From: Pseudomonas abieticivorans
GTDB lineage: Bacteria; Pseudomonadota; Gammaproteobacteria; Pseudomonadales; Pseudomonadaceae
Length of the DNA stretch: 64,000 nt
Assembly (NCBI RefSeq): GCF_023509015.1
Contig: NZ_CP094975.1
Location: 503,501 to 567,500 of the forward strand
Direction: 5' to 3'
The notes beneath the pieces are model-generated. The model saw only the letters and a program-made list of their open reading frames with translations, made no database searches and was not told the origin of the DNA. The number at the start of each line of letters is the position of its first letter. Within the stretch, counting starts at the first letter, position 1. The position numbers and the translations under genes were made by a program. Shown piece after piece: positions 53,375 through 62,277 of the stretch.

Positions 53375-53478
53375 GGTGCTCTTTTCGCGGATGAATCCGC
53401 TCCTACGGTGCGGATTCATCCGCGAAAAGAACATGCCCCCCAGTCTGTAGGAGCGGATTCATCCGCGAAAAGAGCACC
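53375..53478. repeat. Compound REP cluster: 31-bp inverted arms with an inner third core
   Basis: Perfect 31-bp arms at 53375-53405 and 53448-53478, with a third core copy at about 53408-53427 between them. The core is GCGGATGAATCCGCTCCTA, as at the left edge of the window. The 3'-most minus-strand gene of the MoxR operon ends 22 bp away, so it probably sits in that transcript's tail and/or before mntH. Confidence 0.85.
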
Positions 53479-53500
53479 GCGACCCATCAGGTATAAGCAG

Positions 53501-56365
53501 TTAATAAAGGCTCAAGGTACGCGGCCACGCATCTTCCACATTCAAGCAGAACAACCGCCCCTGCCCATCGAACACCGTCCACTGCCCGGCCACGCAGCGT
53601 ACGCCAACGTGCTCGCGGCCCGGCCAGTGGAGCGTGGCGTAATGGCGATCATCGGCACGGTTGAAAAACCGCAGGTGCTGATGACCGCCTTCGGCCCAGT
53701 AAACCACCACCAGCCAGTCGCGGCCCAAATAAATCGACGGCCAGTCGATGGCTTCGCGGTCAAGGCCCGGCAGGTTGTAGCCAGCGCAACGGCCGCCGTG
53801 CTCGAGCATGATCACCGGGTCGGCCTCGGGGTGGTTGAGCCAATACTCGATGGGCTCGCCCGCCAGGCCAAAGGCCAGTGTCGCGCCGTCGCGCCCAGCC
53901 AACGTCAATTCGTCGCGCGCTTGCAGGCGGCGGTCCGGCAGGCGATAGCGCCAGCGTTGCAGGCCACCGTGGGTATCCTGCAGCAACAGGTGTTCGTTGC
54001 TGGCGTCGGCAAATACGCCCAGCACCTTGCCCGGCAGTTGGTCCACATGCCAAAGGGTGCCCAAGCCATTGTCCACGTCCACCACGCGCACGTGATCGGC
54101 CTTGCCAATGGTCCAGCCGATGCCGTCGAACTGGCGGGCGAAATCGTCCATGGCCACTACGCCCAGGTCATGCACGGTGCGGTTGGCCAGGTCCAGTTTG
54201 CTGACCCGCCAGACTTCGCCGCGACGAATTACCGCCAGGGCCACCTGGCGGCTTTCAGCCAACACCAGGTGCTGGGCAGGCACCGCAAATTGGCCCAGCG
54301 TGCGGCCCTGGGCATCGAGCACCAGGGCGCCCGCCTCGCCCAGGGCCACCAGGCTGCGGCCATCGTCCAGCGCCACGGCGTCAATGATTGCCCGAGCACC
54401 CGCGGTCGGGGCCTGCCATTGGCAAGGCTGGGCCACTGCGCGCAACGCCACGGTGGCCATGGGGCTGAAATTGAGTTTGGGCATGTCGGCCTGCAGCAGC
54501 GAATCGTTGCTCAGTTTGATCAGCTTTTGCACCTGGGCCGCAGGCAATTGGCGGTCGGCCACCAGTGCCCCGGCCAAGGCAGCGGCCAGCCAGGTACAGG
54601 CGCGGGAAGACTGTTTGTTGGCCAACAGGGCGCGCCCGATGGCCAGGCGCTCGGCCTGGCGCGCCGGGTCATCGCGCAACGCCAGCAGGTAGGCTTCGTA
54701 CGCCTGCAAGGTGTCGGGCAACAGCAGGGCGCGCTTGACCAGGGCCTCGGCGGCCAGCCGCTCGCCACCGGCTTCGGCGCTGCGCAGCCAGTCGGCGGCG
54801 CGCGCGCGTTCCTGCGGCAGGCTCCAGACCACGTCCACGGCCATCAACCATTGCCCTTGGGCCGCCAGGGCTTGTGCCCATTCAAGGCGCAAGCGCCCGG
54901 CCTGCTCCGGCCACTTGGCCTCAAGGGCCGTGACCGCGGCGGCAAAGGCGTTGTCACGCCGGGCCACCAGCAGCGCCCGTTGCCAATCATCGGCCAGGCA
55001 CAGGTGGCGCACGATCACCGCCGGCGGCATGTCCCAGGCCAGCGCCAGTTCGGCACTTTGCGCGTAGCGCTGGTGACGCTCCAGGTAATCCAGGGCCTCC
55101 TGGCGCACCTTGAGCAGTTCGGCCAGCACGAACACCGCTTCATCCACGCGCCCCTCGCGGTCGAGCTTTTCGAAACTCTTGCGGTACATGGTGCGCAGGT
55201 GGTCGCGAAAATCGTCGGCCAGGCCAATGGAGCGGCCGGCGCCGCGCTGCTGGCTCAGTTCCAGCTCGGTGCGCCGCTGCGGCGTGCCGAACGCCTGCAG
55301 GCTGTCACCCGGCTGGTCACCCAACGGGATGGCGTGGCGCAGCGCTTCATTCAGGTCACCCTCCTCGAACATCTCCAGCATGCGCTGCAAGTAGTCGGCC
55401 TGGCGCTTGCCGAACAGCCGGTTGAGCCGTGAGGCGCTGGCCAGGCGCGTTAACCAGCGGTCGACGAAACCTGGGGTAAAGCGCCCCTTGGGCTTGCGTG
55501 CGGGGATCCCCGCAGCCGCTGGTTTCACCGGCGCAGGCGCGGTTCCCGGTGCGCGACCCGACGGGCCCGGCGACGACTTGCCGCCAATCATCGCCGCCAT
55601 ACCGGCAAAAATGCCGAACACCAGAATGAACAGCAGCCAGCTGGTGGAAGTGGTAGGCGAGGTATGGCTGACCTCGGCCACCTCGGCCAGCGGCGCCGCC
55701 GGTTGCAACAGGCGCGGCAACAGGCCGAACACGGCCCAGGCCGCGAACAAACCGAACACCACCTTGACCGACAACCCGACGCGGCCAGTGCCTGGCTTTT
55801 CAGGCGGGCCCTGCTGTGCGCGCTGCGCCATCGCCCGCATCACCTCCTCGCGCGCAGGGTCTGGCGCACCCACCGCCTCGCCGAGGATTTCGCGGATATC
55901 GCTGCGCACCGCCAGCGGTTGCAACAGGGGGGCCGGCAATGCCGGGCTGCAGTCGAAGGTGTCGAGCAGGCTGTAGCCGTCGATGTTCAACCACTGGCCG
56001 GGGTGTAATACCTGCGCGTCGGCCAGGTGCAAGGCCACCACCTGGGAATCACGCACCAGCCACAGGTCGGCAGCGGCCAGCCCTGCGCGCTCGGTGTCGG
56101 CCAGCGGCGCCGAACACAAGGTGGCACCGCTCAACACCAGCGGCCAGCCGAGCAACTGCTCGCAGTGCAACCGTTGCGGCTCGCGCCAGCGCAGCAGGTC
56201 GCCTTGCTCGAAGCGCCAGGCGCTGGCACCCGCCTGCCAATGTTCCAGCAGCAGGCGGATGCGCTCGGGCTCGGCAAAACGCTCGGCAGGCAACCACAAC
56301 CCGGCCACGGCTTGCTGGCCACGCAACACCGGGCGCCGTACCGCCGTATCCAAGGCGTGGTTCAT
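53501..56365 (-). CDS. bpX6-like beta-propeller membrane protein of a MoxR-vWA system
   Basis: A 954-residue protein. Residues 1-190 form a mixed domain, two membrane helices follow at about 197-220 (KVVFGLFAAWAVFGLLPRLL) and 241-262, then a Pro/Gly-rich linker (GKSSPGPSGRAPGTAPAPV). Residues about 300-620 form a helical, TPR-like middle and about 640-954 a WD-like propeller with repeating strand pairs. Family features and position fit the bpX6 component of MoxR-vWA-bpX ternary systems. It is the last gene; its ATG overlaps the upstream stop (ATGA). Function unknown. Confidence 0.78.
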   Translation of the reverse strand: MNHALDTAVRRPVLRGQQAVAGLWLPAERFAEPERIRLLLEHWQAGASAWRFEQGDLLRWREPQRLHCEQLLGWPLVLSGATLCSAPLADTERAGLAAADLWLVRDSQVVALHLADAQVLHPGQWLNIDGYSLLDTFDCSPALPAPLLQPLAVRSDIREILGEAVGAPDPAREEVMRAMAQRAQQGPPEKPGTGRVGLSVKVVFGLFAAWAVFGLLPRLLQPAAPLAEVAEVSHTSPTTSTSWLLFILVFGIFAGMAAMIGGKSSPGPSGRAPGTAPAPVKPAAAGIPARKPKGRFTPGFVDRWLTRLASASRLNRLFGKRQADYLQRMLEMFEEGDLNEALRHAIPLGDQPGDSLQAFGTPQRRTELELSQQRGAGRSIGLADDFRDHLRTMYRKSFEKLDREGRVDEAVFVLAELLKVRQEALDYLERHQRYAQSAELALAWDMPPAVIVRHLCLADDWQRALLVARRDNAFAAAVTALEAKWPEQAGRLRLEWAQALAAQGQWLMAVDVVWSLPQERARAADWLRSAEAGGERLAAEALVKRALLLPDTLQAYEAYLLALRDDPARQAERLAIGRALLANKQSSRACTWLAAALAGALVADRQLPAAQVQKLIKLSNDSLLQADMPKLNFSPMATVALRAVAQPCQWQAPTAGARAIIDAVALDDGRSLVALGEAGALVLDAQGRTLGQFAVPAQHLVLAESRQVALAVIRRGEVWRVSKLDLANRTVHDLGVVAMDDFARQFDGIGWTIGKADHVRVVDVDNGLGTLWHVDQLPGKVLGVFADASNEHLLLQDTHGGLQRWRYRLPDRRLQARDELTLAGRDGATLAFGLAGEPIEYWLNHPEADPVIMLEHGGRCAGYNLPGLDREAIDWPSIYLGRDWLVVVYWAEGGHQHLRFFNRADDRHYATLHWPGREHVGVRCVAGQWTVFDGQGRLFCLNVEDAWPRTLSLY

Positions 56366-58164
56366 TGCGTGGCCTCCTGGCTCTGGGCTTGGTTACACAT
56401 CACTTGCAGGCGCATCTGCCGTTGGCGCACCGAATACACCTTCAGTTCACGCTCGGCGGTCAACACGGCCAGCATCCCGCTCAGCGGGCAGAAGCTGTGC
56501 CGCACCATGGGCGAACTGCTGGTGAATAACACTTCGATGTTCTGTTCGCTGTACAAGCAGACGCTGCGCTGGTTACCGCCCATCAACAATAGGCTGGTCG
56601 CATCCTCCGGTAGCAGGTGCAGCAAGCCAATGGCGTCGTGCCCGCCGGTCAAACGGATGATGTCTGCATGCAGGGCATCGTCGGCGCGGTTGTGCACCCG
56701 CCATTCGCCGCCCTGGCTGCCGGGGTGGTACACCGCGCAGGCGACAAAGGCCTGGCGCCGGCCGGGTGAGCCTGCGAACAGCACGTGGCTGGCGTTATCG
56801 GCCGCCCCCAACAGGAAACGCTCCTTGCCCAGGGCGCGGCTGTCCAGCGTGGTCAGGAACAGGCGCTCGCCCTCTTTTTTCACATAGGCCAGCGATTCCT
56901 GGCCCACGCGCCCCATGCCAAGCACGTGAGTTTCGAAGGGCGTGAGGGAGGTTTCAAAACGCTCGTTATTGCCGAAATAAACCAGTTGGCCCAAGGTGTC
57001 CAGGCAATACAGGCGCAGTTGCTTGCCCACCAACGACACGCACGGCAATAGCGTGGCGGTGCCGCTGGGGATCAACAGGGTGTCGCGGCCAGGCGTTGGC
57101 ACCGCCCGCAGCGCCGGGATCTTCCAGAAATGCAGGTGGTTGGCGTTCGACAGCGCCGCGGCAAAGGCATTGCCGACAAAGTCTGCCGCCACTGGCTCAA
57201 AGCCCGCGTACCACAATTGCTTGCGGCCCACCGAGGGTTTCTTCTGCCCAGGGGCCGGCACGCGAAACACCAGGGAGCCGGGCTCGTCGAGCAGCATGAC
57301 CGCCACGTGGCTGCCACTGGGCGAGATCACCGGGGCAAAACTGAGCCCCGCGCGCCAGCTTTTGCCCGGCGCGCTCGCCGTCGCCGCTCGGGTCTGGAAG
57401 TCGCCATTGAGCAAGCGCTGGCCCGCACCCTGGTGGGGCATGGGCAAGCGCAGACGCTGATGGCGCACGCCGTGCAAGTCGAGTTGGATGCCCTCGCCGT
57501 CCAGCGTGCGCTGCACCTGCACCCGGTGGGTGAAGGTGGGCGCCGCCACTTCGGGCCCCTGACGCAGGCCGACCGCCCAGCATTCACCCGGCGCCGGTGT
57601 TTGCTCGCTCAAGCACGCCTGCCAGGCCTGCCAGTGCTCGGCAGTCGCCGCGGTTTCGCCGCGCGCTTGCAGCAGGCGCTTGAGCGCTGCCGCCGAGTCC
57701 AACTCGGCCAGCACGCCGGGCTGCTGGACGATGCCCCAGTGCAACTGGCCACCGGCGTCGCGGGCGCGGCGGGCCAACAGAATCATCAACGCCAGGTGCA
57801 CCAGCCGCGGGGCGCCCCACTGCAAGGGGCCGGCGTCGAACAGCACCACCACCCGCCGGTTAGCCCGCCGTGCACGCTGCTCGGGGGCCAGAAACAGATG
57901 CTCGCCCGTGGCAGCCCGGCGCAGAAACTCGTCGGGCAGTTCGTCGGCCAGCAGCCACTCGCTGGTCAGCAGGCGCTCATAGGGGCCACGCCGCTGCAGG
58001 TCGGACAAGCCTTCAGGCTCTGGCGTGCCACCCAGTTGCACGCCGCGCAAGGGGCCCAGCAACGGGTCGATACGCCCCAACAGGTCGCTGAAACCGGGCC
58101 ACAGTTCGGGGGCAAACCAGTTCAGCCACTCGCGCCACGGCTGCAGGGCTTCAGGTAGCTGCAT
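56362..58164 (-). CDS. vWA and beta-propeller protein of a MoxR-vWA-bpX system
   Basis: A 600-residue protein. Residues about 95-210 form a vWA-type fold with VVVLFDAGPLQWGAPRLVHL (about 102-121); the metal-site motif is degenerate (D-x-G instead of D-x-S-x-S). Residues about 260-590 form a propeller with recurrent strands (GSHVAVMLL, LRLYCLDTLGQLVYF, MLAVLTAERELKVYSV). MoxR ATPases typically remodel or load vWA partners. It starts inside the last 14 bp of the preceding gene, so the two are translated together. Confidence 0.8.
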   Translation of the reverse strand: MQLPEALQPWREWLNWFAPELWPGFSDLLGRIDPLLGPLRGVQLGGTPEPEGLSDLQRRGPYERLLTSEWLLADELPDEFLRRAATGEHLFLAPEQRARRANRRVVVLFDAGPLQWGAPRLVHLALMILLARRARDAGGQLHWGIVQQPGVLAELDSAAALKRLLQARGETAATAEHWQAWQACLSEQTPAPGECWAVGLRQGPEVAAPTFTHRVQVQRTLDGEGIQLDLHGVRHQRLRLPMPHQGAGQRLLNGDFQTRAATASAPGKSWRAGLSFAPVISPSGSHVAVMLLDEPGSLVFRVPAPGQKKPSVGRKQLWYAGFEPVAADFVGNAFAAALSNANHLHFWKIPALRAVPTPGRDTLLIPSGTATLLPCVSLVGKQLRLYCLDTLGQLVYFGNNERFETSLTPFETHVLGMGRVGQESLAYVKKEGERLFLTTLDSRALGKERFLLGAADNASHVLFAGSPGRRQAFVACAVYHPGSQGGEWRVHNRADDALHADIIRLTGGHDAIGLLHLLPEDATSLLLMGGNQRSVCLYSEQNIEVLFTSSSPMVRHSFCPLSGMLAVLTAERELKVYSVRQRQMRLQVMCNQAQSQEATQ

Positions 58165-58597
58165 GGGCCCCCCACAGGGTCTGGATGCGCGGCAAGTGGT
58201 GCTCCAGGCTGAGCGGCAGTTGCCGGTCCAGCGGGATCACCAGCGCCGGCTCGCGCCACAGCAGCAGCGGTTGGCGCGGGAAGCGCGCGCTCAGCGCCTG
58301 CAACAGCAACTCGCTGCAGGCATCGGGCTGCCATTGTGTCGGCAGCCACAAGCCCGGCGCCTGGGGCGCGGGGGCGGCGTATTGAATACCGTCGACCCAG
58401 GGCAGGTCGGCGCTTTCACCGGTCACCACCAACAGCCCATGGCTGGCAGTGGCCTGCAGGCGCTTGCGCGCCCCGGCGGGCAGTTGCTGCAGGCGTGCAT
58501 GCAACTGCCGGGCAACCTCACCCCAGGCCACGGCCGCCCGTGGCGCCAACGGTTCACCACGCCGCTGCCATTGCCAGTCCTGGCCAAACACCGGCAT
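58151..58597 (-). CDS. Small bpX5-like protein of a MoxR-vWA-bpX system
   Basis: A 148-residue soluble protein with an N-terminal alanine-rich helical region, the central GLLVVTGESADLPWVDGIQY and a C-terminal PLLLWREPALVIPLDRQLPL. I recognise it mainly by position and size as the bpX5-type component; homology is a proposal. The ATG at 58597 overlaps the MoxR stop (TGATG); a GTG one codon upstream is possible. Its end overlaps the vWA gene by 14 bp. Confidence 0.7.
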   Translation of the reverse strand: MPVFGQDWQWQRRGEPLAPRAAVAWGEVARQLHARLQQLPAGARKRLQATASHGLLVVTGESADLPWVDGIQYAAPAPQAPGLWLPTQWQPDACSELLLQALSARFPRQPLLLWREPALVIPLDRQLPLSLEHHLPRIQTLWGAHAAT

Positions 58598-59718
58598 CAC
58601 AGGGCGAAAGACGTGTGGCCGGCCAATTGGCTGCGCAACGCCTGCAGTTCTTGCGGCAGGCTGTCACCGGCAAAGTTGGCATCGATCTCGCGCAACAGGC
58701 TTTCGCGCTCGGCGGCCACGCAGCTAGCGTCCTTGGCCAGGCAGTCGGTGGCCGCCTCGATCAGCCGGCCCAGGCGCGACAGTGGCTGCAAGGTGGCCTC
58801 CTCCACCGCACTGAACAAGTGGCTGTTGGCTGACAATGCAAACAGATCGCGCAATACCTCGCGGCCATGTTGCTGGGCTTGCTGGGTGGGCAACACGTAC
58901 AGCAGCGGCCACAGGTCGGCCTCGGTGGCGGTGTGTCGGCCATTGAGCACCGTGGCCGCGGCGATCAGGCGCTGCGACTTGACGATACGCCGGTCCGACA
59001 GCGTCAGGCCGGCCTCGCGCAGTCGGCGGATGGCATTGGCCAGCGCCGGGCGCACAGCTTGCAGGTCAACCTCACGCATGGCCTGGGCCAGCACGTCGAG
59101 TTGGCTGAGGTTCAACAACTGCTCGATGGGCCGGCGCTCGGACTGCCAGCCGCCGGCCAGCATCGCTTCCAACTGATGGTCGGGTACCGACTCGACAAAC
59201 AGGTGCAGCAGGAACCGATCGCCAAAGGCGGCCAGGCCTTCGTCATCTGGCAGGCCATTGGCCGCGCCCACACACACCCGCAGCGGGCAGTCGACCTGGG
59301 TATGGCCACGGCGAAAGCGCCGTTCGTTGAGCACGCCCAGCAAGGTGTTGAGAATGGCGGTGGAGCCCAAAAACACTTCGTCCAGGAACACGATGTCGGC
59401 TTCTGGCAGCATGCCGGTGGTGTCGGTCTCGACCCGGCCTTCGCGCAGTTTTTGCAGGTCTACCGAACCGAACAGTTCGGAGGGCTCGGTAAAGCGCCCC
59501 AGCAAATATTCGAAATAGCGCCCGCCCATGGCCTGCGCCACTCGTCGCACGACCGCGCTCTTGGCGGTGCCAGGCGGGCCGACAATCAGGATGTGCTCCT
59601 GGGCCACGGCGGCCAGCACGATCAGTTCAGCCAACTGCTCACGGCCTACCAGGCCTTCGGTGGCCACCCGCACGGCGGCACGCACCTGGTGGGCTGCTTC
59701 CTGCAACAACGCATTCAT
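58597..59718 (-). CDS. MoxR-family AAA+ ATPase (RavA-like)
   Basis: A 373-residue AAA+ ATPase. Walker A is GPPGTAKS (about 47-54), Walker B is IVFLDEVF (about 108-115), and LLGVLNERRFRRG and FGDRFLLHLFVESVPD match the MoxR sensor-1 and arginine-finger regions. The C-terminal helical lid and tail cover about 230-373. MoxR proteins act as chaperones that mature vWA partners or activate enzyme complexes. First gene of a four-gene operon whose members all overlap, so a stoichiometric complex is likely. Confidence 0.93.
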   Translation of the reverse strand: MNALLQEAAHQVRAAVRVATEGLVGREQLAELIVLAAVAQEHILIVGPPGTAKSAVVRRVAQAMGGRYFEYLLGRFTEPSELFGSVDLQKLREGRVETDTTGMLPEADIVFLDEVFLGSTAILNTLLGVLNERRFRRGHTQVDCPLRVCVGAANGLPDDEGLAAFGDRFLLHLFVESVPDHQLEAMLAGGWQSERRPIEQLLNLSQLDVLAQAMREVDLQAVRPALANAIRRLREAGLTLSDRRIVKSQRLIAAATVLNGRHTATEADLWPLLYVLPTQQAQQHGREVLRDLFALSANSHLFSAVEEATLQPLSRLGRLIEAATDCLAKDASCVAAERESLLREIDANFAGDSLPQELQALRSQLAGHTSFAL

Positions 59719-59839
59719 TTAAAACACTTCCCTGACAGTTCAAGGGGCAAGCCTGCCCGAAAAAAAGCGCGCGGGCAAAACGTCTGGCTGCCCGAAAGTA
59801 AAAGATATCATTGTGCCATCAATTGGTCTGCCCGGCATT

Positions 59840-59862
59840 ATTAATGCTTATTACGCATTAAT
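59840..59862. promoter_or_regulatory. Dyad operator candidate upstream of the MHS transporter
   Basis: ATTAATGC (59840-59847), 7 nt, GCATTAAT (59855-59862): perfect 8-bp arms in an A/T-rich intergenic patch, 108 bp before the transporter ATG. It lies in the 251-bp gap between the divergent MoxR and transporter genes. The regulator could be the LysR protein at the end of this locus; unproven. Confidence 0.5.
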
Positions 59863-59969
59863 AGATGTGAAAAATGCACTTATCAAATCAGTCCGCATCC
59901 GCGACCATCCGCCGCATACAAGATCCATGCGCCCCAAGCGCGTGCTATAAAATGCTGGGAGATAATCAC

Positions 59970-61271
59970 ATGCAGGCCTCTAACCTGGGCGCTAAGGCGT
60001 CCGCTCGTTCCAAGGCAGGCGCGGTGTTTCGCGTCACTTCAGGCAACTTCCTCGAACAGTTCGACTTCTTCCTCTTCGGCTTCTATGCCACCCAGATCGC
60101 TTCGGTGTTTTTCCCGGCCAGCAGCGAATTCGCCTCCCTGATGATGACCTTCGCGGTGTTCGGCGCAGGCTTTCTGATGCGCCCGCTGGGCGCGGTCATC
60201 CTGGGTGCGTACATCGACGACGTGGGCCGCCGCAAGGGCCTGATCGTGACCCTGTCGATCATGGCCAGCGGCACGATCCTGATCGTGCTGGTGCCCGGCT
60301 ACGAGACCATTGGCTTGCTGGCACCGGCGCTGGTGCTGATCGGTCGCCTGCTGCAAGGCTTTTCGGCCGGTGCGGAACTGGGCGGCGTGTCGGTGTACCT
60401 GGCCGAGATGGCGCCACCGGGCAAGAAAGGCTTCTTCACCAGCTGGCAGTCGGCCAGCCAACAAGTGGCCATCGTGGTGGCCGCAGGCTTGGGCTTTATC
60501 CTCAACCAGACCCTGAGCACCAGCGAAATCGCCGCTTGGGGCTGGCGCGTCCCGTTCGCCATCGGCTGCATGATCGTGCCGTTCATTTTCCTGCTGCGCC
60601 GCAAGCTGGAAGAAACCCAGGAGTTCCAGCAACGCCGCCACCGCCCGAGCATGCGCGAGGTGTTCAACACCCTGCTGCACAACTGGACCATCGTGCTGGC
60701 CGGCATGCTGATGGTGGCGATGACCACCACCGCGTTCTACCTGATCACCGTGTACGCCCCCACTTTCGGCAAGAGCGTGCTGAACCTGAGCACCTCCGAC
60801 GCGCTGCTGGTGACCCTGCTGGTGGGCGTGTCGAACTTCATCTGGCTACCCATCGGCGGCGCAATCTCCGACCGCATTGGCCGTCGACCCTTGCTGGTAG
60901 GCATGACTTTGCTGGCCATCGTCACCTCCTACCCTGCCCTGTCGTACCTGGCCCAGGCGCCGAGCTTCGCGCACATGCTGATCGTGCTGCTGTGGCTGTC
61001 GTTCATGTACGGCCTGTACAACGGCGCGATGATCCCGGCACTGACCGAAATCATGCCGGTGGAAGTGCGCGTGGCGGGTTTCTCCCTGGCCTATAGCCTG
61101 GCCACTGCCGTGTTCGGCGGTTTTACCCCGGCCATCTCCACCGCGCTGATCCACATGAGCGGCGACAAGGCGGCCCCCGGTTACTGGATGAGCTTTGCCG
61201 CGGCCTGCGCCCTGGGTGCCACGCTGTTCCTGTACCGCCGTGGTACGCCGCAACTGCGCCCGGCGATGTGA
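59970..61271 (+). CDS. MHS-family proton symporter, citrate/tricarballylate/dicarboxylate type
   Basis: A 433-residue major facilitator with twelve hydrophobic segments. [19 protein letters not shown] and [18 protein letters not shown] mark the metabolite:H+ symporter family, and the sequence is closest to citrate carriers such as CitA/Cit[11 protein letters not shown] (about 305) is the second-half MFS loop. I used the ATG at 59970, preceded by GGGAG; an ATG at 59952 would add six residues. It precedes a solute-binding protein gene by 31 bp. Confidence 0.85.
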   Translation: MQASNLGAKASARSKAGAVFRVTSGNFLEQFDFFLFGFYATQIASVFFPASSEFASLMMTFAVFGAGFLMRPLGAVILGAYIDDVGRRKGLIVTLSIMASGTILIVLVPGYETIGLLAPALVLIGRLLQGFSAGAELGGVSVYLAEMAPPGKKGFFTSWQSASQQVAIVVAAGLGFILNQTLSTSEIAAWGWRVPFAIGCMIVPFIFLLRRKLEETQEFQQRRHRPSMREVFNTLLHNWTIVLAGMLMVAMTTTAFYLITVYAPTFGKSVLNLSTSDALLVTLLVGVSNFIWLPIGGAISDRIGRRPLLVGMTLLAIVTSYPALSYLAQAPSFAHMLIVLLWLSFMYGLYNGAMIPALTEIMPVEVRVAGFSLAYSLATAVFGGFTPAISTALIHMSGDKAAPGYWMSFAAACALGATLFLYRRGTPQLRPAM

Positions 61272-61282
61272 CCCTGTTTTCG

Positions 61283-61293
61283 ACAATAAAAAG
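61283..61293 (+). promoter_or_regulatory. Candidate Crc/Hfq (CA motif) site before the solute-binding protein gene
   Basis: ACAATAAAAAG contains AATAAAAA (AANAANAA) and runs straight into the GAGAG ribosome-binding site of the gene at 61303. Confidence 0.45.
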
Positions 61294-61302
61294 AGAGACA
61301 CC

Positions 61303-62085
61303 ATGAACGCATTGTTCAAGACCTGCACCGCCACCGCCCTGTTGGCGGGCATCGCCTTCAGTACCCAGGCGTTGGCCGAAGAGCTGAAAGTGATGACCTC
61401 GGGCGGCTTCACCGCCGCCTACAAAGTGCTGGGGCCGCAGTTCGCCCAGCAACACGGCGACACCCTGGACACCATCCTTGGGCCGTCGATGGGCAAGTCC
61501 GCCGAAGCCATCCCCAACCGCCTGGCGCGAGGGGAAAAGGCTGATGTGGTCATCATGGTCGGCTACGCCCTGGACGACCTGATCAAACAGGGCAAGATCC
61601 TGCCGGGCTCACGAGTGGAACTGGCCGATTCGCGCATTGGCCTGGTGGTGAAAGCCGGCGATCCGAAACCTGCAATCGGCACCGTGGACGAATTCAAGGC
61701 CACCTTGCTCAAGGCCAAGTCGGTGGCCTACTCCGACAGCGCCAGCGGCGTGTACGTGCAGAACGAGATGTTCAAGAAGCTAGGCATCGAAGACCAACTC
61801 AAACCCAAAGCCACCATGGTGCCGCGCGTGCCGGTGGCCGGGGTGATTGCCCATGGTGATTACCAGTTGGGCTTGCAGCAGGTCAGCGAAATCCTGCCGA
61901 TCGAAGGCGCAACCTACGTGGGCAAGATCCCGGAGTCGGTGCAATCGGTCACCCGCTTTGCCGCGGGGATCCCGGTAGGGGCCGAGCACCCGGATGAGGC
62001 GCGCGCGTTGCTTGCGTATTTGGCCTCCTCGCAGGTGCAGAAGGATGTGCAGGCGACGGGGTTGGATTCGGTGCCGGCCAAGTAG
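61303..62085 (+). CDS. ModA-like periplasmic substrate-binding protein, orphan
   Basis: A 260-residue exported protein: signal peptide to about residue 25 (STQALA-EE), then a type-2 binding fold with LKVMTSGGFTAAYKVLGPQF (28-47) and conserved ADVVIMVGYALDDL and SVAYSDSASGVYVQNEMF. It resembles ModA/PBP-like extracellular proteins, but no ABC permease or ATPase lies nearby. Pairing with an MHS symporter suggests it captures a carboxylate and may be a sensor or scavenger. The binding residues cannot be assigned. Confidence 0.85.
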   Translation: MNALFKTCTATALLAGIAFSTQALAEELKVMTSGGFTAAYKVLGPQFAQQHGDTLDTILGPSMGKSAEAIPNRLARGEKADVVIMVGYALDDLIKQGKILPGSRVELADSRIGLVVKAGDPKPAIGTVDEFKATLLKAKSVAYSDSASGVYVQNEMFKKLGIEDQLKPKATMVPRVPVAGVIAHGDYQLGLQQVSEILPIEGATYVGKIPESVQSVTRFAAGIPVGAEHPDEARALLAYLASSQVQKDVQATGLDSVPAK

Positions 62086-62110
62086 GAGCGGATTTATCCG
62101 CGAATCGCTA

Positions 62111-62225
62111 TCGCAAGCAAGCTTGCTCCCACATTGCTTGCACGTGCCGTACATTCAAAACAGGCAGCGCCGCTCTCACAGGCTTGGGGCACTTTGCAAA
62201 AATGTGGGAGCAAGCTTGCTTGCGA
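62111..62225. repeat. BIME-type inverted repeat, CAAGCAAGCTTGCTCCCACA family
   Basis: Perfect 25-bp arms at 62111-62135 and 62201-62225. A third repeat type, distinct from the GCGGAT-AATCCGC and GCGGCTTGCCGGCGAT families, follows a GCGGATTTATCCGCGAA core at 62087-62103. The intergenic region 62086-62277 holds nothing else I can name. Confidence 0.85.
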
Positions 62226-62277
62226 ATAGGCGCAGGCGGCCGGTGGTGGCCATTTTTGAATCCCCAGGCAGCTCAAC

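Noticed and set aside
52178..55432. Very long plus-strand open frame (1084 codons)
   Set aside because: Lies antisense to mntH and the bpX6-like gene; low-complexity His/Gln/Arg-rich translation typical of shadow frames in high-GC DNA.
59589..59720. Minus-strand MoxR as a methanol dehydrogenase accessory
   Set aside because: No mxa-type genes nearby; neighbours point to a ternary vWA/propeller system.
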